Assembly: GCA_030737835.1 (NCBI GenBank)
Contig: CM060855.1
Coordinates: forward strand, 18,426,378 to 18,490,377
DNA length: 64,000 bases
Reading direction: 5' to 3'
DNA from: Acorus gramineus
Taxonomy: Eukaryota > Streptophyta > Magnoliopsida > Acorales > Acoraceae
How positions within the stretch are numbered: the stretch's first letter is position 1; each line of letters opens with the position of its first letter. The notes under the pieces are model-generated. The model was not told the DNA's origin. It was given only the letters and a program-made list of their open reading frames with translations, and did not search any database. This document shows, piece after piece, positions 23,601 to 35,650 of the stretch. The position numbers and the translations under genes were made by a program.

Positions 23601-26600
23601 GCATCGAACAAGCCATCATCTGCTGAAAGTACAAAGGAGAACCCATTTCCTGTTTCCTACTACACTCTGTCCAAAAAGGAACTGGAAGATAATGGATATT
23701 GTTTCACTCAGAAAGGTGTTATTGTGATACCATTAATTATATTAGAAGAATTTACTTACTGACTCTCGACGTTGGTTCTGGACTTATATTTCAGAATTTT
23801 ATGTAGGTTTCACATCAACTGTTTCGTCTCCTTCAGGATCCCCTCCGCATGAGGTTCTTGCACTTGATTGTGAGATGGTATGTATGAAATGAACAATTCC
23901 ACTGAAGAAATCTTATAGTGGGCTCTTATGCGCCCACATATCCAAATATTTTCTCTAATTTGTGATGAAAGACCTTTGTTATAAATTATTAATCAGATCT
24001 ACATGTTTATCTTGTTATCTATTGTTTGAAAATAGTAATCATATATCTTTTTATTAATAAAAATATAAAACCGCATATACTCTATGCGGTACCCCAACCA
24101 CATTCAAATCGCATACCGCATTTCTAAACACAGTTATCCACATAACTCAAGTCTACCCATGATATCCTGTTTTGCAACAGTGTGTGGCTGGTTTCATGTA
24201 TCCTTTGATCATATAACTTGCAGCACCCACATGGCCACATGCAATTACAAAGTCACTGATTGCAAATGTAAAGAATTGGGGAAATAGTAGTTTATCCTCG
24301 AAAGAAATAATTTTTAAATATGTGTGTGTTATATGAGCCAGCACATGGGACAGTTCAGTAATTTAGATATGAGAATCTTTCATTCCAACCACTACATTCC
24401 ATTATTGCCATAGAAATCTTCTACCACATTGATTCTTACTGTTATAAGACCTCCTCCAGCTCTTGTACTTGTGCTTCTATTCTGTACTTTCTGTTGTCTT
24501 GAATTGTTTTCTATAAGTTTCTCACTTTGTTGTTCTTATGATTTACTAGTGTGTCACAGCTGAGGGGTTTGAACTTACGAGAGTGACTATGGTTGATGTT
24601 GAAGGCCAGGTGCATTTACATCTCCTTGTCCAGTTTCTTTCATTAAACTATGTCCTGAAATATTTTATGCTCAATATGTAATCAGGTCAATATTATACAT
24701 ATAATTGCCCAACAATTATTACATTTGGCCTTTTCCTATGTTGCGTATTGGAGAAATTGCACACATTTTTTTCGAGCATGATAATTAATTTTTACGCTGA
24801 GATTTACTGTGCTTGTTAGTGAGAGGAAGAATGACTGCTTTTGGATGTTTTTTGAAGAAACTGTATCTGGATGTTGATCTTGGTGTTGTGGCAAGGTTTT
24901 AAATATAAAATATTTTGATATATCAAAATGCCCCAAAATCGCTATATATTTATAGATTATGTGAATTTTGTTTTCTTCTGATTAATGGAAAAAGTCGGAA
25001 AGAACCAGAAAAATTAGAAAAATGTTAAAAAAGAAGAAAAATGGAGAAAATATATACATATTTATTGATGAATATTTTGGCTGAGTTGTTAAGATGGAGA
25101 TGAGAGTGTGGGGATATTTATAGGCTTAGGGAAATTAGGGGCCAAAATAATAAATAAAATTGGGGAGGCAAATCCTTTTGTAATTTATAAATGACACTGC
25201 AAATGGTAACTTTGACTAGTACATTATAAGCATCATTTGTTAACAAATGTTATAAATGAAACTTTGTTAACATTTATCATGTAATAATATGTTATTTTTG
25301 CGGAATAATATATCTTTGTTAACTTTATAATATATCTGTGGTATATATTAATATGTTCATTAACTTTGTTAACATTTATAATGTAATAATATATTATAAA
25401 TGAAATATTCATAAAGATATATTATGATGTAATGATATATGTATTATTAACATCATTCGTTATTAATATGATAATAAACTACAAAACATTGATCACTGTT
25501 TACTAGAAAGGAAAAATTCAAATTATGGTGATATATCATGAGTTATTGAATTTCTTGCGATAAATTTCTGAGAAATTGAATTTCTCAAAGAAATATTTAT
25601 ATGCCCCTATATTTTGTGAATTGCTCGAAAAAAATAATATATCTATTGATATATCAACCAATATTTACAACTATGGTTGGTGGGGTGCTCATACCAAGAG
25701 GGCATCATTGTGCATATTTTCACTGCATTGTTTAACAGAAAAATATCACAATTGATTCAATGGAAGCATATGTTGAACCTGAGGAGAATGTTATAAGCAA
25801 GAACCTCTTTCAATATATTCCTTTTTCTTTGTTTTTTTTTTTTTTTTTTTGAGAAAAATCGGTAGGCATTCGGTCTTAATTGTATTTCAAAGAAACGGAA
25901 TGCCGAAAGAAACAAAAGAAAGACAAATGTCACAACACCAACATCCTACCAAAGAGTTAATAGTAGAAGAGATGTCTACTACAACTCCCTGTATAACATG
26001 AAAACACAGAACACTACTCAATAACTTGTCTTCCCCTAGTGGTTTCATAAAGCACCGAACATTAATGATTCAAAAGAAAATAAAAGGAATGAAACCCTGG
26101 AAAACTGCAGAGTTCATTTCTGCTCCTGCCCTTTTGACATTGGCCAATTCGGAAAACCTCTGTGTTTCACGGGTCAAAGATGTGTTCCAGCATGCTGTGG
26201 AACATTTGTGCAGCTGTTTTAGACTTCCTGTTGATGCCCAGATGTTGATAACCTGATTTTTCTTTGGAGGTGATAATGGAGATAATACCTTTGTGGAATG
26301 TAGATGTCTATTGGTATTTTAGTGCCAACACGTTTCTTGAAACTTTCACTTTACCTTGTATCTAATAATGTCAGTCCAAGTTCTCCAGATGAGTTCTTTG
26401 GAAACCATATGAATTTCAAACTTTTATTATAGATATTTTGTTCTTTGATGTTTCCATAATTTATGTTGGATTTTATATGTTGAGTCCATGGTGCAAAATT
26501 ATGAAGGATGCCAAGTTAAAATTTCCCACAAGTCAGTGGCAGCAGATTAGATTGCTCTTTGTGCACTTCTATTTCAGCATCTATTTTATTCATATTTTAT

Positions 26601-28908
26601 ATGGCATATGAAAGCTTATATATGCTCCTATTTTTCTCCAGGTAGTCCTAGACAAGCTGGTTAAACCAATCAATGCCATAGTCGACTACAATACTAGGTA
26701 TCTTGCAAACCTCAATCCAACTAATACTTTTAAAATCCATCTCTTTATAAATAATCTACCATGCTTAATAATCATATTCCCAGTTCAGTTTCTGGGATGT
26801 ATAAAACGGTAAAGCTAATTTCTTCTTAATATGCAGGTACAGTGGAATCACACCTGAAATGTTAAGTAGCGTGACCACAACACTTACAGATATTCAGGTT
26901 CGTCAGTGCTCACTGTTATTTTATGTAAACCATGTTTTATATAGGTGTAATCAAGTGGTCTTATGCTTTTACAAATAGATGTCCTCCTATTGATTTTTTG
27001 CATTAGATGTTCAAAAGTTTATCTTTTTCTCTTTCTTTTTTGAATTCAGGGTGAATTTCTCAACCTCGTCCAAAAGGAAACCATACTAGTTGGTCATTCT
27101 CTAGAAAATGACCTTTTAGCTCTAAGAATCTGCCACAACTTGGTGATTGATACTGCTGTTTTGTACAAACACCATCGTGGTGCAAGGTACAAACTACCTC
27201 TGCGAGTGTTGTCCAGGAAATTTCTTTCCCGGCAGATCCAAGGATCAGGAAATGGGCATGACAGTATTGAAGATGCACGAGCTGCAATGGATCTGGCTTT
27301 ATTGAAGATTAAACATGGTAAGAAATCAAAATATGAAAGTTAGATGAATGATGATTGATATCAGAGGCAGTGTAACAATACATATGCATTGCATATGTTT
27401 GTCACAAGTGATGCTTATTGAAATTTCAGAACCTACTGCATAATCACACTATTCTATTTTATGTGCTTTCCCCGTCATATGGTATTATATAGGTGGGTAT
27501 ATGCAAAAAATATTCTTTATTTTTATATCTTTATTATCTGAAGTTCTGAACATTGTGTTTTGCATTTTTTCCCCTTAAATGACTGAAGTCCAAAAAAATC
27601 ATATTTTGATAGTATTGTATTAGAGGATCATAAGCAGAATAGGATATTAAGTCTAAATTATTATATTCTCTGGTCAGGTTTTATTGCCGGGTAACACAAA
27701 TCAAATTTCATTATCAAGGTAAAATGATCAAATTGCCTTGATGGTTTTTGTTTTCTATTTTTTTTCCCCACAAAGTCATGTTTAAAAATTCACTTTTGAT
27801 GGTGGATCTTAAAAGAATGAGATTGATTTTTTTTATGAGACTGATAAAGGATGAATGGTATGCCATACGCTTCCTGCAAAATGCTAGAGTATTTTGCAGT
27901 CCATGGACATGCATTATGTATTGCACTGAAAATCATGTGCATGTGGACTCATTTTTTAAATCAATGGATTATTTATTATCAGCCGTACCTTTTTTCTTTA
28001 AACTTGGCTATAGTTCATTATTTGTATGTGAATAATATTTTTTGATATGAAACTCCTTGTCTATTATACTGGTCCTATAAGGCACTAAAATCATTGATTT
28101 CTTTCATTTGTTAGGACCTGATTTTGGTTCACCTCCATCACTAATGCGAAAGAAACTGGTGTCAGTGCTTCATGAGAGTGGAAAAACCTGCTCTCTCATT
28201 GATGATGTTTCCGTAATAAAAAAATACTCAGATGGATCATGCAATTCGATTCCAGTGTCATCAGACAGTGAAGCCCTTTCAAAAGCCACAAAGGAGGTTG
28301 ATTTTTTCGTCTACTTGTGAACTTAAAAATACTCTTTCAAGTTGACATGACAATCATAACTGCAAAAAGTTTTATTCAACTTTGTAGGTAAAGAAAGGAA
28401 AAGTGAACTTCATTTGGACCCAATTTTCAGAGTTGAATTCCTATTTCACAAAGCAAGCGCAAGATCCAGATAAGTTCAATACCCAAGTTGCCGAAAGGGT
28501 TGCATTGGCCACTTGTGGGGCAAAGTCAAGAAAGAAAGGTGCCACCGTTTCCTCGGAGCTAAAGGACTTAATAATCAAAATGGACAATAGGATCCTAAGT
28601 CTCTACAATGCATTGCCTACTAATTGCATGTTAATTATTGCCACTGGCCATGGAGATACAGCAATCGTCAAAAGGTAAACCACCACTATAAGTTTCATTA
28701 TAGCATTTGTTGTTGGATTCTTATAGAACTTTATTTCGATACTTCTAAAAGGATAATGTTGCGCTCTTGTCTGTGATGGTTTAGATTGAGGAGAACGCTT
28801 GCAGAAGATGGTAAGGTCACAATCGGTCGCGAGAAGCTTGTAGAAGCGCTAGAAGAGCTCCAAGCGCAAGCTGAAGTGGCTCTGGCCTTTGTTTGTGTCA
28901 AGCACTGA
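17652..28908 (+). CDS. SDN5: Small-RNA-degrading-nuclease-like 3'-5' exonuclease, SDN5 type
   Basis: DEDDh-family RNA exonuclease. Arabidopsis SDN1-3 shorten single-stranded small RNAs from the 3' end; the role of SDN5 members is less clear. Fourteen coding exons: 17652-17825, 19716-19772, 19882-19947, 22538-22671, 22843-22955, 23587-23715, 23795-23877, 24550-24609, 26642-26697, 26837-26897, 27050-27317, 28115-28296, 28388-28674, 28785-28908. All junctions are GT-AG and the total is 597 aa. Catalytic residues visible are D249 and E251 in LALDCEM, D332 in HSLENDLL, and H381 and D386 in [16 protein letters not shown]. The N-terminus has a Ser/Ala/Asp-rich low-complexity stretch before FFDVYGPN. 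The C-terminal half (IRK/MRKKL...[13 protein letters not shown]...[10 protein letters not shown]...CTGHGD-like [10 protein letters not shown]...[16 protein letters not shown]) follows Arabidopsis SDN5 as I recall it. Introns 3 (2.6 kb) and 8 (2.0 kb) hold repeats. All active-site residues are present, so it is probably functional. Confidence 0.92.
20234..20420. repeat. Possible hAT-like repeat in SDN5 intron 3
   Basis: GGTTTAAAACCCAGCTCGAACTGG at the left and TCCGGTTTGATCAAATGATC-like sequence at the right, with AACCGG/CCGGTTT motifs between, resembles a degenerate hAT-type MITE. Ends and target duplication could not be fixed. Confidence 0.3.
24892..25675. mobile_element. Non-autonomous hAT-like element in SDN5 intron 8
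   Basis: The left end CAAGGTTTTAAATATAAAAT and, on the other strand, the right end CATAGTTGTAAATATTGG are similar, and both are followed by GATATATCA motifs. The interior is extremely AT-rich with repeated TTTGTTAACATTTATAATG units. The flanks (TGTTGTGG and GTTGGTGG) are only loosely alike, so the target-site duplication is not proven. Confidence 0.5.
25829..26260 (-). mobile_element. Probable LINE 3' end, minus strand, in SDN5 intron 8
   Basis: A run of 18 T residues on the plus strand is followed by sequence of more balanced composition. On the minus strand this reads as a 3' untranslated tail with a poly(A) end. No reverse-transcriptase motif is seen. The left boundary is the T run; the right boundary is uncertain. 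Confidence 0.35.
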
Positions 28909-30990
28909 CTTACATATTCAACTTACATATTCACGCTGGAGATGAAGTTCAAAGGTGAACAAATTTTGATTTATGAAAGGGAATGGCATTTATTTATCTC
29001 ATATTCTCTATTTATCGGGCACGTTAACATTCATCGAGGATTGTAATCCCGGTCGATTTATAAAAAGAGTAATGCTTCTTGCAATGGTCTTTTTTTATAG
29101 TGTTGCTGTTGCAGAAATGTTTCCTACAGGTCACTTGAAAAGTGGTGAAATTTTGAGGGGGACAAAAATATTAGGCATTATAACACTTGAATTAGGGTTA
29201 TTTATATACATGGTACAGTTTTTGAGACCTTGTACATCTGTTGCTTCTAGATAATCTGGAAAACTGTCAGTTTGAACGCTGCATGTGTACATGTGTGAGC
29301 CATAAAACATGCTTGTCTTAATCATTTCATTTATATACAATATATAAAAATATGGTGGGCTTCTTCTAGACAATCTCATCATGTTAAAACAAAATTGTTA
29401 TCATATACTCAACCAATACTTTCCAACACTCAACTACCAGAAATCAAGATAAAAAAAAGTTTCTTTTATAAGTTACAAGTGATAAAACAAAATTGTTATC
29501 ACTCTGTTCTGATGAGGGGCGTTTTAATGTGATGATTCATATGTTTTAAAAGCACACTTAGATCTTTAAAAAGAACTGAAGCAGTAGCCATCAGAATATA
29601 AACTGATTTTGCACTAAACCTTACCCAATTAGTTTGATCAGATTTTTCATTGACCGGACTCTTATATGTTTTATAGCTCCCTCTGTGGTCTATAAACCAT
29701 CACCCAATCGTTTACACTGAAATAGTGAAGTATACACAGATACACTACATCTCTCTCTCTCTCTCGCCACAAACCACGAATCACATTTACCTTCATTTCC
29801 GTCGTCCTGTGTTAAAAAATAACCCTAATCACTATTTGCGAGATGAGAGACATTCGTGGTATAAATACATAATACATTATTTTGGATGTTGTTGAAGAAG
29901 ATGAAACAAATGTATTTAAGACTTTTCAACCGCTTTTAAATGTTCAAGTGGAATTTTAACCGTAACATTTAACTCCAGCTCATCGATGCACAACTTGAAA
30001 TTTTGAGAGGTACTTATGCAAGGATGGTTTTTACATAGGTATTTTGATGAAAAGGGAATATAGCAGGGGTATATGTGCAGCCTTTAGGAGGGTATTTTGG
30101 ACATTTCAAGTGAGTGACCGAACCAAACCACATGACAACTAATAACCACAAGGGCATGTTGCATTACTTTTAAATATTACAGGGGTATATTTACCATTGA
30201 GGATAGATGAGGGATAATTATGTAAAAAATGAATTTTAAGAGGGGTATATATATATGCAAAAATCCCAAAAATTTATTATATATGTTTTTTGGGAATCTT
30301 CCGGATCCTTTTGCATGTATTTACACCTTTGGAGTTGGATTTGTTTTTGTGACCATTTTGATGTCTTCATTCAAGTCAGATCTTTTGTGATGTTTAACTG
30401 TTTGAAAGTGAAGGGTTGCTAATTTCTTTGCTGCTTTTGGAAAGGGTGAAAACCTTATGAAACACAATCAGTTTGCTGTTCTTTTGATGTGAAGTGCTGC
30501 GCTGGCAAGGAGAATATCTGGAGACCAGGAGCAAGGGGGCATAGAGAAAAATTGTCGTAAGGAAGTAGAGTCCAACTATAATCTCGATCATCAACATCTA
30601 CATCAATACAAACCATCTTATTCTAATCATGTTTACACGGTATTGTTATTATATACTTAACCAATACTTTTGGACACTCAACAACTTCCACAACACAAGT
30701 TAAAAGAAAACTACAAGTTTCTTTTAAACTCAAAAAGATATACTTTTAAAAACTTGGATGTCTTTTATAACTCTACTGAAGTGCGTTTAAACCCGACCTA
30801 GGGCACATCTGGCGACGCGGTGAGACCGCCCGCGTCCACCAATGCTCCACAGTCTGAAAAACATATTTTCAGGGAGTTTGGAAACTGACAGAAAAATATA
30901 CATGCAACGCAAACTCGAACGTCCAATGCAGAAGCCGGTTTTTCTGTTTGTTTAGACAGTCGCATCCGCCGGTGTCATCACAGTCAGAAT
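28909..30990. other. Region between SDN5 and SCL1 3' ends
   Basis: The first ~350 bp are probably the SDN5 3' UTR. The rest is non-coding. A weak direct repeat links 29388-29560 with 30638-31050; both contain TATACT(C/T)AACCAATACTTT and GTGATGATTCAT. CT repeats lie at 29749-29766. A GC-rich stretch at 30795-31000, with GGCGACGCGGTGAGACCG, does not fit its neighbours and may be a transposon piece. No gene is supported. Confidence 0.4.
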
Positions 30991-31551
30991 GCAGTGCCTT
31001 AGTAGATTGAATCTGCACATGTGATGATTCATCATTTTAAAAATGCATACAAATGAAAATGGAAATTTTTTTATTTATCCATGCTAAGATTATTTATTCT
31101 CAAAATCTTATCCTCTTGCAGGCCAAACTAGATCTATATGTCAGAGGAATGTTGTCAAATACATGCATGTAATCAGCAAACACCACCCCAATTTATACAC
31201 TACCATTCGCATTGAAAAATGCATCTAAAAAACCTGTACACAAGTCACACAAGAACCAAAAACAAAATCCAGATGAAGTCCTCAACACAATACATCTGAT
31301 AAAAATCTGAAACAAAAAATACTACACAAGAAGATCACACCAACATTCATTCATTTTTGCAGCACTAACAGTTTGCACAACAGATCAAAACATGAAATAA
31401 AGCAACTTAAAAAACAAGCTGCAACAAGCATTACATTACAACAAACACTCCCTTCCTAAAACCACCCTATAACATCTCATGCATCAGCTTCAGAATTGTG
31501 AACAAATCCCTGAATACCTGATCAAGCATTCGAAAACATTCGAAATCATCA

Positions 31552-33147
31552 TCATCTCCACGCAGACGCAACAACCAGGATCTTGTCCTCCCACCCAAAG
31601 TAGAGCGCGCCACCCTCCTCCTTCACCTTATACCGGTCGCAATACGACTTCAACAGCCTCCGTATCGCCCCGTTCACATACGAACTAAGCGCGCATGACG
31701 TAAACCCTGCCATCGTCATCCTCGCCCTCCATTTCCCTGCTGCCTCGTACCGTTCGATCCTGTCCTCCCCCTCGCACGCGACGATGTTCACGATATCCCT
31801 CGCGAGGCATTGCCTCTCAACGTTCATCCGGTCCGCGCTCTCCCTCGGGAGCGTCGCGTCGAGCGACTCAAACACCGCGGAGTAGTAGTTGTAGACCTCC
31901 ACAAACCTCGGCAAGAACGGCGCCGTGTTCGTGTTCACGTCCTGCTCAACCACCGTCACGAGCTTCGGCTCGAGCCCCTTCACCATGCGCAGGAGGCGGT
32001 CGCGCTGGTTCACCGTCGACACGCTCTCGTCCGGCATGTGGTGCAGCTGGAACGCGAAGTTCACCACAAGCGCCTCGCCCGCGTGACAGTCGAGCATCTC
32101 GGGCGTTACGTCGCACGTCTTGGAGGCGATTGCACGGAACTCGAACGGCACCCGAAAGCCCTCTGCGAGCTTCTCAAGCCGCTGCCCAATGATCTTTAGT
32201 CCTCCAACCGAGCGTTGCACTGACTCTGGGTCATCGACGCCTGTGATCCGCAACCGGGGAGGCCGACTTGGGCGGGTTGAAAGCGCTTGAATGAGTGCTA
32301 TGTATTGGCTTCCTTGGTTTATGTCAAAATCGATAATGTGCACCCTCTCTTCATCCTTGCACGCCTCCGCGATCGCCCCATTCGCAGCCATGAATCCAAA
32401 CTTGAAGCACGGGCACACCTCGAAAAGAATCTGCATCGCCGATAGCCTGTCTGAGGTCGGCGGTTCCTTGCATTTCAAGGCTTTATAGATACCTCTGCCT
32501 GAGGAGGCAATGCGAGCTGCAAGTCCTTCAACCATGTATGCTGCGATCCTATGCGGAGGGTCGCCTTGGATTGAGACCATCTGTCGAAGCTCTTTAATCA
32601 TGTTCGTAGCCTCTTCAACGTTGTTCTCCGATATCGCAAATGCGCAATCGAAGAGAAGCTGTTTCGGTGTTCTTAAAGGCGACACATTCGTCGTTTCTCT
32701 GTTGTTGTTGTTGCTGCTTTCAATGCTGCTTAGGTTCGAGTCGGACGAGGACTCCTTCGGGGAGTTTGAGAGGAGGAGATCCTTCATGGGCTCGAACCAC
32801 TCTTCGTCGATGCATTGGTCTGAGTCGAGGAGGATATCCTCGCTTTCGCTGAGTAGCTCTCTTTCAAGTTCGAGAAGCTTTAGGCGGATGTCGTCCTCAT
32901 CGTAGTCCATGCTCTGCACTGAATTCTGGCTGTCCGAAACGGATTGGAACTGATGTAAGGATGATTGATGCAGAAACTCAACTTGAGGTGTTGGTTGTTC
33001 ACCATACATGTCATACGATTCCGGACCAATCTTAAACCTCTGCAGATTTGATCCATACAACTCTTCACTGCTGTTGGAGAGCGTGTAGAAGTTGGACGAC
33101 TCGCCATATGAGGTGGTCGATGAGTCTGCAGAAGTGACTAATGACAT
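31552..33147 (-). CDS. SCL1: GRAS-family transcription regulator, SCARECROW-LIKE 1 type
   Basis: Plant-specific nuclear GRAS regulator of the PAT1 branch; close relatives take part in light and stress signalling. The role of SCL1 itself is less defined. The coding region is one uninterrupted frame of 531 aa. The variable N-terminus (1-157) carries the conserved MSLV start, an acidic DEDDIRLKLLELERELL segment and SPKESSSDSN. The GRAS domain follows: leucine-rich part from 160, VHIIDFDINQG at 269-279, a second leucine-rich part near 300-330, a PFYRE region near 411-460 and the SAW end, closing with ASAWR. Matching stretches such as SIQGDPPHRIAAYMVEGLAAR and NFAFQLHHMPDESV point to SCL1 among GRAS types. 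The reading frame has a stop just upstream of this ATG, which fixes the start. Coding GC is high compared with the flanks. Confidence 0.92.
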   Translation of the reverse strand: MSLVTSADSSTTSYGESSNFYTLSNSSEELYGSNLQRFKIGPESYDMYGEQPTPQVEFLHQSSLHQFQSVSDSQNSVQSMDYDEDDIRLKLLELERELLSESEDILLDSDQCIDEEWFEPMKDLLLSNSPKESSSDSNLSSIESSNNNNRETTNVSPLRTPKQLLFDCAFAISENNVEEATNMIKELRQMVSIQGDPPHRIAAYMVEGLAARIASSGRGIYKALKCKEPPTSDRLSAMQILFEVCPCFKFGFMAANGAIAEACKDEERVHIIDFDINQGSQYIALIQALSTRPSRPPRLRITGVDDPESVQRSVGGLKIIGQRLEKLAEGFRVPFEFRAIASKTCDVTPEMLDCHAGEALVVNFAFQLHHMPDESVSTVNQRDRLLRMVKGLEPKLVTVVEQDVNTNTAPFLPRFVEVYNYYSAVFESLDATLPRESADRMNVERQCLARDIVNIVACEGEDRIERYEAAGKWRARMTMAGFTSCALSSYVNGAIRRLLKSYCDRYKVKEEGGALYFGWEDKILVVASAWR

Positions 33148-33183
33148 GGTGTTCTTGTATTAGATGCTTGAAACAATCTGCTG

Positions 33184-33240
33184 TTATTGATGAACCTGCA
33201 AAAACTGGTTGTCTTTCCTCTTCGATGTCTGACAAATCAT
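33184..33240 (-). other. Upstream ORF in the SCL1 leader
   Basis: An 18-codon ORF (MICQTSKRKDNQFLQVHQ) ends 36 bases before the SCL1 start codon, in the likely second leader exon. It could lower translation of the main frame. Whether it is conserved or translated is unknown. Confidence 0.4.
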
Positions 33241-34898
33241 CTGCAAATATAGATGTGGATCGAAGAATCTTAAATCTAGGCTTCTTACAAGCTACCTGAA
33301 TTCCTGTATTGAAGAACAAAAAAAAAGTGATAAATAGCATGGAAAAGAAGATGTTTATGCAATTGTGTAGCACATTTCTTTTGTTCTGAGCGAAATCAAA
33401 ATGTAAGAGAATCATATGGAAATGCAAAGAATTGAAAGTTAAATGAAAATGAAGTCATAATTATCTAACAAAATAGTTGGAATCAATCAAACAGATACAC
33501 AATTTAACAAAATTGTTGATATGATTGTTGTGTCCTCTGACACACATGTATGTCATACATTGAGTAGGTACTGAATGTATGAAAAGAATATGTAGTATCA
33601 CAGCAAGTATATTAGTTTGTTGTTGCTTGTGAAACTTTATATCATTGATTATTTAATATGATTACAGTTAATTGATAATGAAAACAAGTCACTCAGACAA
33701 GAAACAAGGTTTGTTTAGTAACAGATTCTTCAGCTGATTAAACGCAGTATTATCTGGTTATCATTTTGAGATCAGGAAAAGTTAGACTGTTAGAACATTT
33801 GATATATCAGAATAAAGAGTCAATTCCATAACTAAAGGACTTCCTTTCTTCAGTTATGGTTCTATCAATACAATTTTGTGAAATCCAAATTAAGCACAAA
33901 TCGAAGCCCAAGTAGAAAATGTTATGAAAACCAGCACTACAGAGACAAAATAAACTTACAGAGAACATAAAATCTGTTACAGTAATCCTTTATAACCAAA
34001 GAGTTGGTCCAAATTACCACAAATTGAATCTTAAGGAAATCTAACATATTTAGCTATCCCCCTCATCACTCTAACAGAATTTCCATTGAATAATACATCA
34101 AATTAAAGTGCAAACTAACTATGTAAAACTTGTAGTAATCAAGTGAAGTGATTCCCCAAATATCCCGCTACTTCAGCTCCAGCGAGAAAAAACAAATATG
34201 AAATGCTGCAAGTAAGAAATTTATGCATTTCTATCATCCTTATTAAACTCGTGATGTCAGACTATTCGTTGATCTCTACATTTGTTATACATTGCGCTAC
34301 AGATGATATAGTGAACATCAAGTCTTGATTCATAGCACCCTTACAACACACAAGATTAAGATTTTATTATTGATAATACACTAGTTTCATTTAGGTAATC
34401 ATAACCTTCATGTTTTCAGATACAAGGATAGTATTTCTTCCAAAATTGTACAATTTATAGATGAACTCAAGCTTTCGATTTACATCTAGTTACCCACAAA
34501 TATCCAAATGTCTTATTCTTCATCTAACAAATAATATCCAAACTGAGCTGCTCATGTTGCAACTCTCTCTCTTTGAAGATATATGTTGTGACATAAATCT
34601 CAACGCAGTGGCAAAGAGAGGGAATCAGATCATTGTGTAATCCATGGTGCATTTTTTTAAACCAAAGTGGACAAGAATCAAACTCTAATGTATGATCATA
34701 ATAAGAGAACAAACTAGTCACTTAAAAAGCTCTCTAAACAAACATGACAAACAAATTTGGATTTTTATGGTTCCCTTAAACATACCCATCAAGAATGATT
34801 GAATATGATCACCACACAGAGTAATTCAATAATCTTATGCCAAATCATAAATCATTAACTCACATCCAAAAGATCCACAACTGGACTGAATAAAAACT

Positions 34899-34918
34899 TT
34901 TTTTTTTTTTGTTAAGTT
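34899..34918 (-). mobile_element. 20-bp poly(T) insertion with 12-bp target-site duplication
   Basis: TGAATAAAAACT occurs exactly on both sides (34887-34898 and 34919-34930). The insert is a run of T residues plus GTTAAGTT. On the minus strand it is AACTTAAC followed by poly(A), the shape of a retrotransposed copy cut almost entirely back to its tail. Confidence 0.65.
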
Positions 34919-35079
34919 TGAATAAAAACTCTTAGCCAGAGAGTAAGCAACAACATATACTTATCTCTCCTTTTAAATGGAGACACCACCTATATCCAAT
35001 AGACATAAAACATACACCATCACCCCAACTAATCCTTCCTAGTTTAAGTACCAAGAATGATTTATTGATCCTCAACAAT

Positions 35080-35197
35080 TATTCTTTTGATGACAAGGAC
35101 CCCCAGATGCACAGAATCACCCACAAACCATGTGCATCAGATAAAAGGCCCAACAGGATTCGAACTCGAAACTTACGGGGAGCAAACTGATATTTTC
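35080..35197 (-). mobile_element. SINE-like insertion, 118 bp, with 10-bp target-site duplication
   Basis: CCTCAACAAT flanks the insert (35070-35079 and 35198-35207). On the minus strand it contains GTTTCGAGTTCGAATCC, a near-perfect tRNA box B. No proper tRNA fold is evident, so it is a SINE rather than a tRNA gene. It lies in the SCL1 leader intron in the transcribed direction. Confidence 0.65.
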
Positions 35198-35294
35198 CCT
35201 CAACAATATTTCCAACTAAAACAAAATTAACATCTTTTATTCACCTAGACATGATGGAAACTGGTATATACTCTGTCCCCAACAATCTAAACAT

Positions 35295-35328
<34 letters not shown>

Positions 35329-35372
35329 ACCACACAATCATATCAAAAGATCCATACAAAACCAACACATAC

Positions 35373-35650
35373 CAAGAAGAGGGGGCTTCAATAACAGATC
35401 ATCAGCAACAAGAATTCAGATCAGATCGCAGATCACATCCAAAATCCATATGAATCACAGAAGAAGAAAAAAAGAGGCTACTTTGACCATTTTGTTGCAA
35501 GAAAAGGAGAGTTTCAAAAGATAAAGACAGATGGGGTTTCTCTTCTTCATACACCCTTTGACTTAAAATAAAAAAGAAAAAAAGAAAAAAAAGGAAGACA
35601 TGTAAAAATAAAAATATGTGGGTATAAAAAAATTATTTTATTTATAAAAA
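35373..35650 (-). promoter_or_regulatory. Likely SCL1 promoter edge and first leader exon
   Basis: A TATA-like TTTATAAATAAAA lies at about 35637-35649 (minus strand). It would place the transcription start near 35605, followed by a leader rich in CT motifs that ends at the donor near 35372. This is inferred from layout only. Confidence 0.4.

Larger units (their letters stand above)
33305..35372 (-). other. Probable 5'-leader intron of SCL1
   Basis: On the minus strand, 35373 and above read as a pyrimidine-rich leader ending CTTCTTG, followed by a good donor GTATGTGTTGG at 35372. An acceptor TTCTTCAATACAG lies at 33305. PAT1-branch GRAS genes often carry such an intron before an intronless coding region. 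The intron is AT-rich and holds two short retro-insertions and a 37-base A run (35297-35333). Other splice pairs, for example a donor near 33954, cannot be excluded. Confidence 0.55.

Noticed and set aside
31810-32199. 129-codon plus-strand frame opposite SCL1
   Set aside because: It is the antisense shadow of a GC-rich coding region; the protein-like signal and family match are on the minus strand.
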